From NCBI GenBank assembly GCA_037974665.1, contig CM075775.1, forward strand, positions 43,240,152-43,304,151: DNA of 64,000 nucleotides, in the 5' to 3' direction. A program made the translations under genes and the position numbers. This document shows positions 21,652 to 33,345 of this stretch, piece by piece. Position 1 is the first letter of the stretch; each line of letters opens with the position of its first letter. The notes under the pieces are model-generated. The model was not told the DNA's origin and searched no databases. It saw only the letters and a program-made list of their open reading frames with translations. The DNA comes from Ehretia macrophylla. Lineage: Eukaryota; Streptophyta; Magnoliopsida; Boraginales; Ehretiaceae.

Positions 21652-21928
21652 GGGTTCTTCTTCTATGAGGCATGTGGCAAATTTACCACATGCACATAGA
21701 CAAAAAGTGATTCAATTAGTTGACAAATGTTAACCAATTATTATAAGTGGGGACATCATAGTAATTTATTTAAAACTCTATAAGGCCAAATTAGTAAAAA
21801 GAGAAAATTTAGGTATTCTGATATAACATATCTGTACGATATAGATTAATGTGGATTAGTTTTATGAAATAACAATTTAACATGTGGGTGTGACAGATTT
21901 GCCATATGCCTCATAGAAGAATTTTCTA
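21652..21928. mobile_element. MITE, 277 bp, with about 30 bp terminal inverted repeats
   Basis: The left arm near 21658-21688 (TTCTTCTATGAGGCATGTGG, then CAAATTTACC) matches the reverse complement of the right arm near 21893-21922 with a few mismatches. TGTTTGAC stands just outside each end (21644-21651 and 21929-21936), an 8-bp candidate duplication that fits hAT; a 9-bp Mutator-type duplication is not excluded. No coding capacity. Confidence 0.7.
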
Positions 21929-22401
21929 TGTTTGACTGGTGAGTAAGATGTAAAGGAGAGAAAGTATGAGGATAAGAACATAAATGACACACCAATAATA
22001 GAAAGGAGAAGGAGACAATAAAAAAAAGAACCAGTCGAACAGAGAGGGAAAAAAAGTAACGAGAAACAACAAGAATGAGAGGAACGTAATAAAGAAAGAA
22101 TAGCAATAAGATTGGTTATGGTGATAGCAGCTCATGAGAAGGCGCTACTTTATGTTGTTCACCTTATTTCAATTGGGTAAGATTTTGCTTATAGTCAATC
22201 TATATGCTTATAAAGTAACTGTAATAAGATGATGAAATCTATTTGCTAAAACAGTAAACACTCAGTAAGTGGGTATGAAGGTTGTCATATCTGAGTGAAT
22301 GTAGATGTGAGAAGCAGTTTGTGTTTCCATAGTGATGTGAGTAGATGTGAATGCTACGTAAAGGTATGCAAGTGAGTTAGTGTGTGGTGGTGTGGAAACA
22401 C

Positions 22402-22422
22402 AATAAATAAATAAATAAATAA
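22402..22422 (+). repeat. (AAAT)n microsatellite
   Basis: Five repeats of AATA. Confidence 0.9.
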
Positions 22423-23961
22423 GCTTTGCTTTATTTTCAACCTATGCAATAGTTGTTATTTCATATGTTCTTCACCAAGACATCTATGAGCAAGAAGTTT
22501 ATATGATACATGCTATGATGTCAAGTTAACTATTACTTGAAACTTGATTAATGGGACTCTTGATTACTGCAAGAAAATGAAAAACACAAAGGAAGAAAAG
22601 AATGGAAAAGTCAAAATAAGGACAACGCAAAGGAAAAGAGGCAGAGATGGTCTTAAAGTTGAGAAAGAAGAAGTTGGAGGCTAAATAAAATATATTCCAC
22701 TTAAAGTATACAATAAGGAATAAGAAAATAAGAGTACTAAAGAACATGGATAAGTTTTGACTAATTAATCAATACAATGTAATCATAATTTATAAGTTAA
22801 ATATACTTGTTATTTTTATGTTATTTTCTTAAAATACATGTTAAATTATAGAGTATATTTATTATTTTGCATCAAGTTCAAGCTAGCAATGTGCTTATCA
22901 TTTTAGAAAGAAAAGTTGAATTAACTTAATGTCCGATTGAGGTAAGTTGGATAACCCTCTTACACCTAGATCCCCTTTAGTTCTCTCCCTACTGTTTCAG
23001 TTTAATGTCTCATATTCTAAAATTCATTGATTTCTTTCCGATTCGCTCGTCATTCAGAACCTTGTACTCAATTTAAAGTGAGAGACAGGGATGTTTAAGT
23101 ACTAATTATGTTATTATTTGATGACTCAATGTATTAATTCCTATGTGTTATCTCTAGAGCTGTGACATCCATTCGGTGGGTGAAACTGCCGCGTATACTT
23201 AGCTTTGTACCGTAGGTGGGGGACACCCTACCTTACAAAGGCCATAGGTGGCCATTATGTGATTTATCTATAACTATCACGGCTCTAGGTGATATTTATG
23301 TGATATGTGATTTTGAGATATTTATATTTTGAGAATACAGTTAAGTTTGTATGATACTTCAGTACAAATAGGATTGTCAGATAGTTGCAAAGGTTTTGTG
23401 ATACCCGGTCATGTAATTCTGGTATTAATTTTGCGTGTATGTTCTGTATTGATCAGGTTATGGTTTCAGTTCTAGTCTAGTATAAATTAGCTATTTTCGT
23501 CCCTTTTGTACTTTGACTTCGTATCGTGTCTTTGATTTAATTCCTATTTTTATATCGCATCTTTTATTCGGATAACCCTCAGAGCCTAACTTTGAGTGTC
23601 CTTTTTATTGAGCATTGTTTCGCTCATTATACTATCTTATTATAATTATGCAGAGACAGGGGTTATTGAACTGTTCAAGATGTATGGGTTTAGAGGTCAC
23701 CCTACGAGATCAGTCCTTGCACTTGAATGGTATTATGAGAAAGATAGTTTAGAAGAAATACCATATGTAAATCTTGTAATAGATATTCAAAAATGTGATT
23801 TAATTTAATTAAGAGTTTTAGTCGCTCTGATGAATTATTTTGTGGGTTTAGATTTATGTATTTTGGTTTTAGCGCCTTGTGGATTTAGGAGGAGAAATCT
23901 TCTTAGAGTTGCGGTATCGTGTCCTTGAGTTTAATCTGATGAATTTTTTAGGGGTGTGACA

Positions 23962-24703
23962 CTTATACTATATTTGTATTTTGTAGGTTTTGTGGATCGA
24001 TACTTATGTTCCACATTTATCATGCGTCCGGAGAAAAATTAGTCTAGCGTTTTAAAAGAATATATAGCGAAGGAAAGTTAAAGAAAAGAGGGAGATGAAA
24101 GAGCATGCACCGCAATTATTCAAGAGGAATAGATAGAATTTGCAGATAATGTAAGAAAAATAATAGTAATGACTTTGTAGAAATAATCTAAGTTTGGGAC
24201 AAATTTAGGTTCAAGTAGTCATCAACTGACCACCATACAACCAGGGACAAATCCAGGAATTTGATCTTAGAGACCAAAATTCTATCAAGAAAATTGACGA
24301 TAAACAAATGTAAAAAATTAAAGAGGTGTAGTATTCTATTTTAAAAAATTACATATGTTTTTCTTTTTAAAACTTGGGGGAACTGGGTCCCTTTAAATGG
24401 CCTAGTTCCGCCACGACATATTTTACCACTTGTTTTATAAATTACGAAAATCCAATGATTGATTTCTTCGATAAAAAAAACTGATTTCTGCAGAGTTATG
24501 ACCAAAAAGAAAAAGATTTCTGCAGAGTACAATTGGCTTTAATATTTGAAGTCTATTCTACTATGGCTGTAATGTGTATATGATCCATAACAAGTAATGG
24601 AATGCAAATTACAGTTATTCAAGAAGAGGAAAGGAAAGCTTGCTTATGGTAAATGATACATAGAGAAATTTACTGTAAAGCAATTGCATTTCAGATGCAA
24701 TTA
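23962..24703. other. Spacer with a possible old transposon remnant at 24240-24420
   Basis: No gene seen. GGGACAAATCCAGGAATTTG at about 24242 and, on the other side, GGGTCCCTTT...CTAGTTCCGCCACG near 24386-24415 resemble ends of common plant repeats of the ..GGCGGAACTAGG..GGATTTGTCCC type. The ends do not form matching inverted repeats, so no class is assigned. Confidence 0.35.
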
Positions 24704-26417
24704 TTAGAGTTCATCTGGAGAGTGGATTGTTGTTTCATCTTCACATTCTAACAGAATTTGAGTGACTGAAGCAATTGTAGGCCGCTTATTTCTATCCTCC
24801 TCGACGCAGGCTAGACCAATTTTGACGAGTGTTGCAGCCTGATTTCTGTAATAATTTTCCTGTAATCTTGAATCCATAATACTTTCTATCCAAGAGTCAT
24901 TCTGCATACTCAATTTTCCTCTTCACTATCCGGACAAATTTTGTGAGCTCTGCTTCCTGCTCATTAGTATCATCTAGCACCCAATTCAAAAGGTGTATTC
25001 CTCTTACTATTTCCAAGACTACAACTCTATAGCCATAGACATCAACTTTGGCTGTAATGGGATGGTTTGAAGCCCACTCTGGAGCCATGTAACCTTTCAT
25101 TCCTCGAACTTTGGTGACTCTTGAACCAGGGCCACCTCTTTGAGACAACTTTGCTACACCAAAATCGGCAATCTTGGGTTGAAATTCACCGTCTAAAAGT
25201 ATATTTTCTGGCTTTATATCACAATGGATAACCCATTCTAGACACTCGTGATAAAGGTAAGCCAGACCTTTGGCTATACCTAATGCCACTTCAAATCTTT
25301 GTTTCCATCCTAGAAAATTTGTGGTGAATAAGTGCTTGTCAAGAGATGAGTTTTCCACATACTCATAGACCAAAAGCCTATGTTTCTTTTCTGAACAAAA
25401 TCCCCACATTCTCACAAGATTCATGTGATTGATTTTTCCAATCGTGCTCATTTCTGCCCAAAACTCTCATTCCGCTTGAAAAACATCTCCCAATCTCTTC
25501 ACTGCCACGATCCTTTCATCCTCCAGCATACCTTTATACATAGCACCAGAGCCTCCACTTCCCAACTCTTCCTTGAAATTCTTTGTCGCTTTCTTCAGTT
25601 TAGCAAAACTAAACCTCTTGAATTGACTCGATACCATCCGATATCCATTCCCAATGGGATCTGGAGCACCATATTTTCTGAACATAAACCACCAACCTAA
25701 TATGAAAAACAAACACTCAATGGCTCCTAAAGCTGAGCAAAATGAGTAGAGATATGCCCATCTCACCCTTTTATTGGTTAAGGCAAACATAGAAGGAGAA
25801 CCTACAAGGATTTCTTGTTCATTAGATCCACACTTGACAATAGCTTCAATGAGAATTGGGAATTTTGATGTTTGCATACTAGTAGGGATTATTAAGTACG
25901 TGTTACCAGCATTATACAGAGCCCGAACCCCACTAAACAGTTGGCTTTTCGTGACACATATTCTTCTCCCAGTTAACTTGTAGCTAATTTCCACACAACG
26001 ATAATCACCCAGACAAAGGTTCTTGTATGCTTCAAGTGAAGTAGATCGAGAATAATTGAGATCGTAACCCCAGAAACGTGTGTTGGGAAGCTCCAAAAAA
26101 CTTTACCTGTTGAGAGTTCAAAAGGTTTCGATTAAAGTTTGGCTTGCAGTCTTCACTCCAATCACTTGCCTTATATCCTGGGGGACATGAGCACTTGCGT
26201 TCCCCAGCATAAACATAAATAGCATTTTTCCCACACACCCCGTGCACATTGCACGATTGTCCCATAGCTTGCCTTGATACCTCCCATAAACCAGTTGAAT
26301 TGATCAAGCTATAGATTCTCAGGTTGCCATCATAGTCTATTGTCAGCCTCCTTCTGGTGAAAGAACCCATATCAGCAACACTAACTTGCAATTTATCACT
26401 TGATTGAAACCCGCCTT
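24704..26417 (-). pseudogene. G-type lectin S-receptor-like Ser/Thr kinase (ZmPK1-like), 5' truncated pseudogene 1
   Basis: Read on the minus strand, this is the C-terminal two thirds of an S-domain receptor kinase: the end of the S-locus glycoprotein region (LTIDYDGNLRIYSL, STGLW), an EGF-like cysteine segment (CNVHGVCG, CSCPPGYK), a PAN-like segment, a membrane span (about 25690-25750), then the kinase with GSGGSG loop, VAVKRL lysine, HCDIKPEN catalytic loop, DFGVAKL and APEW. Known role of the family: plasma-membrane recognition and phosphorylation in defence or self/non-self signalling. Damage: a frameshift in a T run near 26095-26100; a nonsense TGA at 25467-25469 within the segment around helix C, just after VFQAE; a frameshift near 24900 before SMQNDSWIES. 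A Tekay LTR abuts it at 26418 and no lectin domain follows beyond. Confidence 0.9.
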
Positions 26418-28696
26418 TGTAATACCCAAGCCCGGAATGTGAAAATTCTTTGTTTATTATTTTGAAAATTATATTTCCTTAAATTCTTTGTGAATTAACT
26501 GTTACTTTCTCGCCGTCGCAACGTGCATTGCATTTAAGGAGCGATAGCTAGATAACGATTTCCAATCCTCAACAAATAGTGAAACTATTATTTAGATGAC
26601 TTAAATTTTATATTTTAAATGTTGCTAGCTTTAATTGATCTTACCTTAGCTAAAATGGCTTTAAAACGCACAAAATAGGGGCCTTTGACCAAGTCTTAAG
26701 TTGTTTGACCTTGGACCTTTGACTTGTTGACCATTTAACACCTTATAAGCTAAAAAACTAAGCAAAATAAAAAGAAAAACAGCAGCTAGGCAGAACCAAA
26801 GCTGGCCGAAACAAGAGAGAAAGAAAAAAAAAAATTCAACCTTCCAATCGATCAATCTTCGCGTGAGCTCGTGCGGGGTGATTTCCGAGGCAACCAACGT
26901 TGTTTTCCTAGCGACTAGGAGTACCTAAGGTGAGGGAAGCATGTTATTTGCGCATTTATACGTTGTGTATGTTAACTTTGTCAATTTTTAGATTTATCCG
27001 TAGATCATTATTTAAAGTGATTTGATGCTTCTAGAATGTTCCTTGGCATTTGTAGAACATGTATTTATAGCTTTGTAACATTTTCTGCGGTTAAATGTTG
27101 TGATTGCAAATTAAATTGTTAATTGAATAGTGTTTTGTGAATAGTAAAACCTTGAAATGTTGAAGTTGCGCTGTTATGCTTTTTGTTGATGTAGAAATGT
27201 GCTAGGTACCCTAGAATGCTAAAATGTGTGGTTTGTTTGGGTTGCGTAGTGGAAAAAACGAGAATTAAGCCTTTGGGAAAGTCGGGGTCGTTTAGGTCGG
27301 CTTTAGCGTTTTCTCATTTTGCGTGTTGGCATTGCTTCGGGAAGCCATGGAAGCACTTTTGGTGCGATTATGGCATTGGTTGGGTGTTTGGTTGTTATAG
27401 TTGTAGTTCAAATGAGAAAGGGGAAAATTGGGGCTTTGCGTGAGTTCTAGGGTAAAGTAAGGTTTCGGGATCTTTAGATGTGCCTTATGGTGACCTAGGA
27501 GGGTTGGCGAAGTCGGTTTCCAGAACTCGTGGCTCGTTTGGAAATGGTAGCGTTTTGATAGTTGGGGCCGATTTGTGTTTTTGTGTGTTTTCTTGTCTTT
27601 ATGCCTATAGAATGCTTAGAATTACTTGAAATACTTGTTTGAGTTGTTGTGGATTGAATTGCTTATCAATTGCTGCTATTGCGTGCGAGAGTAACCTACT
27701 TTGTTATTCTTCCACGTGTGGCTTTATCGCTTGTTTATCGCCTTGTATCGAGTCTTGCATTGCATAGTGTCTCGCGCGTGAGTGATGGGCCTCTCTGGGT
27801 AGCCTTGGGTTGCCAGTGTTGGTTGCTCTAGCTCCGCTGCTATTCCCTTTCTCGCTTGGGTTGCCTCCCAGGGGGATTTGGGTCGTAGGTTGATGGATAC
27901 TTCCGGGGTATTCCAAACTGGTGTTATAAGGTGGTTTGGGCCGGCGCGTCGTTATCGAATTCGTGTTTGAAAGTTGTTCGTGAAAAGAGTATCGTATCGT
28001 TTGAATGAGTGTTTACAGCTCTAAATACTTGCCTTGCTTTATTGTTGGCTTTGGTTGTATCTCTATATGGTTTGTATGTATTGCTTGGCTAATTGCATTG
28101 CATACTCCTCTCATCTCCGTCCTTGAGACCAATTGCCCTCGCTGAGCAATAGTTTTTGCTCATTCCTCTCTATACTATGTTTTTACAGGAGTAGTTGAAG
28201 CAGACCCTCTCGAGGTAATAGAGGAGGAGGAGCAGGTGGAGGTGTTTCCGTGATAGCACTTCTCTGCTTTGCTGGTGGTTGGTTACCAGTTTTTGTGCGA
28301 ACTTTGCTTGTTATGTATATTGCGTGGAGGTCGCTTAATTTTGAGGCTTGTAGCCTTGTATATATTTTCTAGTTTGAGGCCTCTATGGTCTTATGTTGTA
28401 TAAGTTGAAAGAGTGTAAAGTTGTAACTTATACTCTTGTGACTAGTAAGAAAATGCATGCTAATGGAATTGATTAATGGCATAAGTACTTGTGTAGTATG
28501 CATATCATTTTGGTTTTGAAAGTTGGTTATTAAGAGAATGTATATTTTAAAGAAAGTTAGCTTGTTTGATTATTTTATGGCTTTCGCAAATATTATATTG
28601 ATTTTAGGGTTTCGGATCGTCCGCGGTACAGAGGAGACTCCGTCCGTGTGTCGGGTCCGGGCTTGGCCTTTTGCGGGGTCGGGTCGGGGCGTGACA
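26418..28696 (+). mobile_element. Full-length Tekay-type LTR (2279 bp), unpaired
   Basis: Starts TGTAATACCCAAGCCCGGAA and ends GGGTCGGGGCGTGACA. Its length is close to the 2282 and 2289 bp LTRs of the chromovirus at 34844-56402, but it is clearly more diverged. It carries the shared module: donor CCTAAG|GTGAGGG (GT at 26940), CTCCCAGGGGG block near 27865, hairpin TGAGCAA/TTGCTCA at 28143-28162, acceptor TTTTACAG|G ending 28198, then the small acidic frame. The base order on the left is GCCTT and on the right CACAC, so there is no target duplication and no primer site follows. It is either one LTR of a rearranged element or a solo LTR with a lost flank. Confidence 0.85.
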
Positions 28697-29860
28697 CACA
28701 TGGTGAAGCATAGCGAAAGAAAGATAGGATTAGTAAGGTTTGAAGATGCTCGACCGATAGGGAAATGAATGGAAGTAGTACGAGAAGCTAGATGTAGAAA
28801 GAAATAATGGGGTTATGAGCCTGAATGGTAGGAAGAAGAAACGGCCTATTCCAAAGAGGGATGTCAGTTCGGCATCATAGACCTCGGGTTGTTTCCCTGA
28901 CATGTGATCCTAGCTTAGAGAAACTGGCTTTCTCACCTTTGGAAGCAGCTCGTAGATTAGGTTTGGCAGCTTTCTTGACTGACCCGCTGTCACATCTCGA
29001 ATCGGTACAGCCATTCTCTTGGAACACCTTTCTCATACGACGCTCAGCATGCTACCAGTCTGATCTAGCTACCCGGTAGACCACATCAAGTAAATAGTGA
29101 GGCCTGTCACTGGTTGAGGAAAGAAGATGACAAGCTAGTTAAGGTTTAGACAGTTCGAGTTTCTTGTGTCTGACCTTCCCAATGATTCTTCCATTTGATT
29201 GAACTTTTCCTTAGTGGTGCTATCTCCTTGCATAGGCATAAGTGATCCGACAGGCACTCTCCAGACATGAGTTCAGGCATGACGCTCAATAGGGCAGTGA
29301 GCAGGCATTCCAGGTAGACTACTGAGATTCCCAGAAGCATGAGTCCAATCTCTCTTAGACCAGCAAGTCTTTCGAATTCAGTTAGCAGAATTCCCAATTC
29401 TCTTTGACTAGTTTGGATGTCTTCTCTCTGTGACTAGTGCAATCTTTTCTTGCATGTGTTTCGCATCTGACTTTTATTACATTTTTGAGTTTTGGATGCT
29501 ATCTGCAGTGAAACAATTTAGAAAGATCTTAGCTCCCGGTGACCGGCTTTGCGGGACTGCCATATGGCCTGGTCCACTCTTGGCTAAGCTCTTTGGGCGG
29601 GAACTTCTCAATCACAGCTTCTCACTTCTCTCACTAACAGACTAGCAATTCAATCACTCATCATATAGAATAACGATTGACAAGTCCAGAGTGTGCACCA
29701 ATGAGAGTACGTTGGAAAGATTCTCCATTTAGCAGCGTTCAGATCTACTATGTGATTATGTGAGAAGGATTTGGTTATGCTTCTCTATTGGAGAAGCTAG
29801 AGAGATCATGCTTTTAGTACATCTCTCTTCTCTTATTGCATGATTGAGAGTGTCCTTTCG
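28697..29860. other. GC-richer block of unknown origin, possible organellar insert
   Basis: Base composition and texture change at the LTR end: roughly balanced bases, many CTAG, GACCT and GCAGC words, few long A/T runs, and no LTR motifs until about 29880. The style resembles plant mitochondrial intergenic DNA, but no mitochondrial gene was recognised. Reading frames of 80-odd codons on either strand (28825-29079 plus, 29146-29397 minus) show no known domain. Origin is inference. Confidence 0.35.
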
Positions 29861-29879
29861 TGAGGAGCAGGAGGTCTAG

Positions 29880-30425
29880 ACTGAACAGTTGCCTTAGTTG
29901 CAGTGTCCCATTTGCTTGAGGTAGATTGTAGTTCTTGTTGTTATGTGAAAACTTTGCTTGTTCTACCTTATGTTCTATTTTGGAGCCTAAGGGCTTATGT
30001 ACATATTTATGTAGCTGCCAATTTGAAAGCTAAATGGTTGTAGTAGAAGTCGTAGAACAATGACATGTAATAACTTATATTTCTACTTCTAGCTACGTTG
30101 CATGCTTGGGTGTGAATAACGGATGTATGGTTGGCTTTAATTTCTAAGAATGTTTAATTGCTAACATAGAATGGTATGATAAGCGAACAAAGACAAAGAT
30201 TTTAGGACTGTTGTTGCATGCTTGTATGTATTTTATATTGTCTTGTGTTGCTTAAGGCTCGGATGGCCTTGATGCTAGGATTTTAATTATAAATAGAGTT
30301 CTTGTTGTTTTGTAGATGTATTGAATGCTTACAGGTTTTCAGAATGTCCACAGTACATAGGAGACTTTGTCCGTTTTTCGGGTACAAACTTAACTTTTAG
30401 CGTGGGGTTGGGTCAGGACGTGACA
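29880..30425 (+). mobile_element. 3' part of an old Tekay-type LTR
   Basis: Matches the last part of the other Tekay LTRs in order: GTGAAAACTTTGCTTGTTC, GCATGCTT, GGAGACTTTGTCCGTTTTTC and the end GTCAGGACGTGACA. It is more diverged than the other copies. A decayed primer site follows (TAATATCAGAGC at 30433-30444, from TGGTATCAGAGC), so this is the 5' LTR end of the element whose gag comes next. Confidence 0.7.
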
Positions 30426-30798
30426 TTTAGGTAATATCAGAGCTATTAGAATGCAAGAGCCGGGATAGGTTTCTCGGCCTATGGTTAAAGGTCTATTATG
30501 TGATTACGTGATTGCATGAATCAGTGATTCTTTGATTAATTAAGTGGAAATTGATTGGGTAAAGAACGTGATAGCATGGGACTGGAAATGTGAAAGGTCT
30601 TGTAAGAGTTATCGCATGAATGTGGAAAGTCTAGAATGTAAAGTATAATTAAGTGACTTATATGTATCTCTTGTATATGAAATATTCATATGATCTTATA
30701 TGTGACTTTGTGTGGATTTACTTGAACTTCTTCTTATGTGCTTTACTTGTAAACTACATATATACCTGTCATAACACTTTTCATTCTAGTTGTTCGAG

Positions 30799-32060
30799 AT
30801 AGGGCCTCGACGTCAGAATAGGAATCAAAATGTTGAGGAAGAAGAGGTAGACCAGCAAACTATCAATGCACAGTTGACCGCTGCTATAGGGCAGATTGCT
30901 CAAGTACTATAGAGGCAGGGGGAAATGTCCCTGCGAACAATCCAAGCCAGGGTCAAGGTGGAACAGCGGACGATAGTGGTAACTACCTTGAGAAATTCTT
31001 GAATCGGGGTCCGTCTAGCTTATTCAGGGAGCCTGATGATATTCTAGCTAAACAGTGGTTGAACAAAGTAGAGAAGATTCTTATAGGCCTCAAGTACTCT
31101 AATGCGAGGTGGGTTGCATGTCATGACTTTTTACTCGAGGGAGATGCCGAGCAGTGGTGGCACACTGTTAAATCCAGATGGGAGGCGGAGGCAGTACTGC
31201 GGACTTAGGATGAGTTTGTTAGAGAATTCCAAGATAAGTACGTTACTGAGATGGATATTGAAAGGCGAGAGCAAGAGTTCATTAATTTGAAATAGGGCAA
31301 CATGACCGTTGATTAGTATGACACTGCTTTCACCCGTTTGTCCCATTATATGCCAGCGTTAGTACAACCAGAGAGCAAGAGAATCCAAAAGTTTATTATG
31401 GGGCTAAGGCCTGATATTTCCTTGAATTTGTCTACTCAAGATTATCCCACTTATGTAGCCACAGTTAGGATAGCCGCCAGGTATGAGAAACACAAAGCAG
31501 ACCTGTTTGGGGAGCCAAGTCAGCCTAGTAAATGATCACACCAGACTCAGAGTTAGGGGTATCAGAGGCAGACTGTTTCAGTGGGTCAGAGTCAGCAGCC
31601 GAGGTAGACTCAGAGTTATACTAGGCCTACTCAGACTCAGGCACGACCAGTTCAGAGTTAGAATCTGGGGCAGTCTCGTCCAGGGGCAACACGGTCTCAG
31701 TAGGGTACTTCAACTACCTCTTCTTACACAGCTCCTACGGGAGGCACTGTTGTAAGACGTCACTAGCAGTGCAGCTTCTGTCAGCGTCACGACGATACTG
31801 AGAAGAACTGCTGGAGGAAATTGAACGAGTATACAGGTTACGGGAGTGAACATCAAAGGGTTAAAGACTGCTTGAAATTCAAGAACACCAGAGGTCAGAC
31901 ATCTGGTCAGAGTTCTCATACCAGGGTACCAACTACAGCACCAGTGCCACGAGGGTAGGCCCGAGTATTTGCTTTGGATGTAAAGGAGCTTTCGGATACA
32001 ATTGTGGTGGTAGAAGGTACTTTTCTTCTTAATGATTAGTCGATTAAAGACTGACTGTAT
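30799..32060 (+). pseudogene. Decayed Ty3/gypsy (Tekay) gag and start of protease
   Basis: Homologous to the gag at 37434. The expected initiator ATG is ATA at 30799, followed by GPRRQNRNQ. Recognisable blocks are LREP/FREPDDILAKQWLNKVEK, FLLEGDAEQWWH, EFQDKYVTEM and MPALVQPESKR. A degraded zinc knuckle lies near 31770-31830 (CSFCQRHDD..KNCW), and the first residues of protease (ALDVKELSD, VVEGTFLLN) come just before the sequence breaks off near 32060. At least six stops and several frameshifts. Non-functional. Confidence 0.85.
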
Positions 32061-32099
32061 GTCTTCTATCTGTTACTATTGAGCTACCACCTAAGCCTA

Positions 32100-33345
32100 C
32101 TTGTTTTTCACAAGTGAATAAAGACTCTCGTTGGTGCTCCGCAATGGCTGATGAACCAATTCTCTAATGAAAAATAATACCTGGGTCTTAGTACCTCGCA
32201 CTTCTGATATGAGTATTGTTGGTTGCAAGTGGGTGTATGAAGTTAAACAAAATTCAGATAGCTCAGTTGAAAGGTTCAAAGCCTGATTAGTTGCGAAAGG
32301 ATATACTTAGCAACCGATTAGTTACTATGGTGACACGTTCAGCCCTGTTGTTCGCCTAGGATCTATTCGTCTTGTTATCAGTCTTGCATTCTCTCGAGCT
32401 TGGCCTCTTCGACAGCTTGACATCGTATTCCTCCATGTGGAACTTACAGAAACAGTTTATATGAGTCAACCTTTAGGGTATGTTGATCCTTCTCGTCCAG
32501 ATCATGTTTGTAAACTACAAAAATCTCTTTATGGCCTTAAACAGGCTCCGCGTGCTTGGTATAAAAAATTCAGTGCCTTCTTACTCTCTTGTGCCTTTAG
32601 CCATTCTCATCACGATGCATCATTGTCCGTATGACAATCTTCTGATCATGTTCTTATAATATTAATTTATGTTGACGACATCATCATCACAAGAGACAAT
32701 GTCGCCCACATATAAGCTTTCATCCAACTCCTATCAAAAAATTTTGCTATGAAAGACCTTGGTCCTTTGCACTTTTTTCTGGGTATGGAGGTTCGTCGTC
32801 ATGATAACATGCTGTCACTTACTCAAACAAAATACTCAATTCAATTGCTTCAACAATTCGGACTTGATGGTGCAAAGCCCGTTACCACTCCAATGGCAGG
32901 CTCACGTCTTGATCCTTCTGCTGGTGAACTACTTTCTGATCCCACAGAAGTTCAACAATAAGTCGGGGCTCTTCAATATCTCACAATGACATGACTTGAT
33001 ATCTCTCTTGCAGTGAACTCAATTTGCCAATTTCTGCACACTCCTCGTGCTCTTCTTTCCCATCATTTCATTGCAGCCAAACGTATTCTATGCTATGTTA
33101 AGCAAACTCTTGATTATGGCATTCAATTCACTCATTCAATTGGCTTACATTTGATTGGCTACAGTGATACTGATTGGGCTGGCTGTCCCGAGACTCATCA
33201 TTCAACAACAGGCTTTGCAATTTATATTGGTTCAAACTTGTTGTCATGGAGCTCAAAGAAACAATATACAGTGTCAAAATCAAGTGTCGAAGCCAAATAT
33301 AGAGCAATTGCATCTCTCAGCTTGGAAATGCTTTAGTTCCTTCAT
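32100..33345 (+). pseudogene. Ty1/copia reverse transcriptase and RNase H fragment
   Basis: Reads through several frames as the C-terminal half of a copia polyprotein: GCKWVYEVKQN, YGLKQAPRAWYKK, the catalytic LIYVDDIII (near 32665-32690), MKDLGPLHFFLGMEV, then the RNase H part with YSDTDWAGC and VEAKYRAIAS. It has stops at about 32281, 32632, 32715 and 32959 and lacks gag, protease, integrase and LTRs. It abuts a gypsy gag on the left and a kinase pseudogene on the right, so it is a piece moved or left by rearrangement. It is a different copia lineage from the SIRE-like element at 34522. Confidence 0.9.

Larger units (their letters stand above)
20719..23961 (+). mobile_element. Probable solo LTR, Tekay-like, about 3.2 kb
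   Basis: Starts TGTAATACCCTTGATAAATG and ends TTTTTTAGGGGTGTGACA, like the Tekay LTRs elsewhere here (TGTAATACCC...GCGTGACA). Near its right side is a shorter version of the conserved module: GAGCATTGTTTCGCTC, then TTATGCAGAG. The flanks are TTTAT and CTTAT, a 4-of-5 match, so the target duplication is weak support. The reading frame at 23596-23808 is not recognised. It contains the MITE at 21652-21928 and an (AAAT)n tract. Confidence 0.5.

Noticed and set aside
24240-24420. Transposon with ends GGGACAAATCC and CTAGTTCCGCC
   Set aside because: The ends are not inverted or direct repeats of each other and no target duplication was found; kept only as a remark.
28825-29397. Frames of about 83 codons on both strands in the GC-richer island
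   Set aside because: No known mitochondrial or nuclear protein recognised; GC-richer DNA has fewer stops by chance.
26418-32060. One complete Tekay element from the LTR at 26418 to the gag at 30799
   Set aside because: A second LTR end and decayed primer site at 30425-30444 precede the gag, and that LTR piece is more diverged, so these are two different copies.
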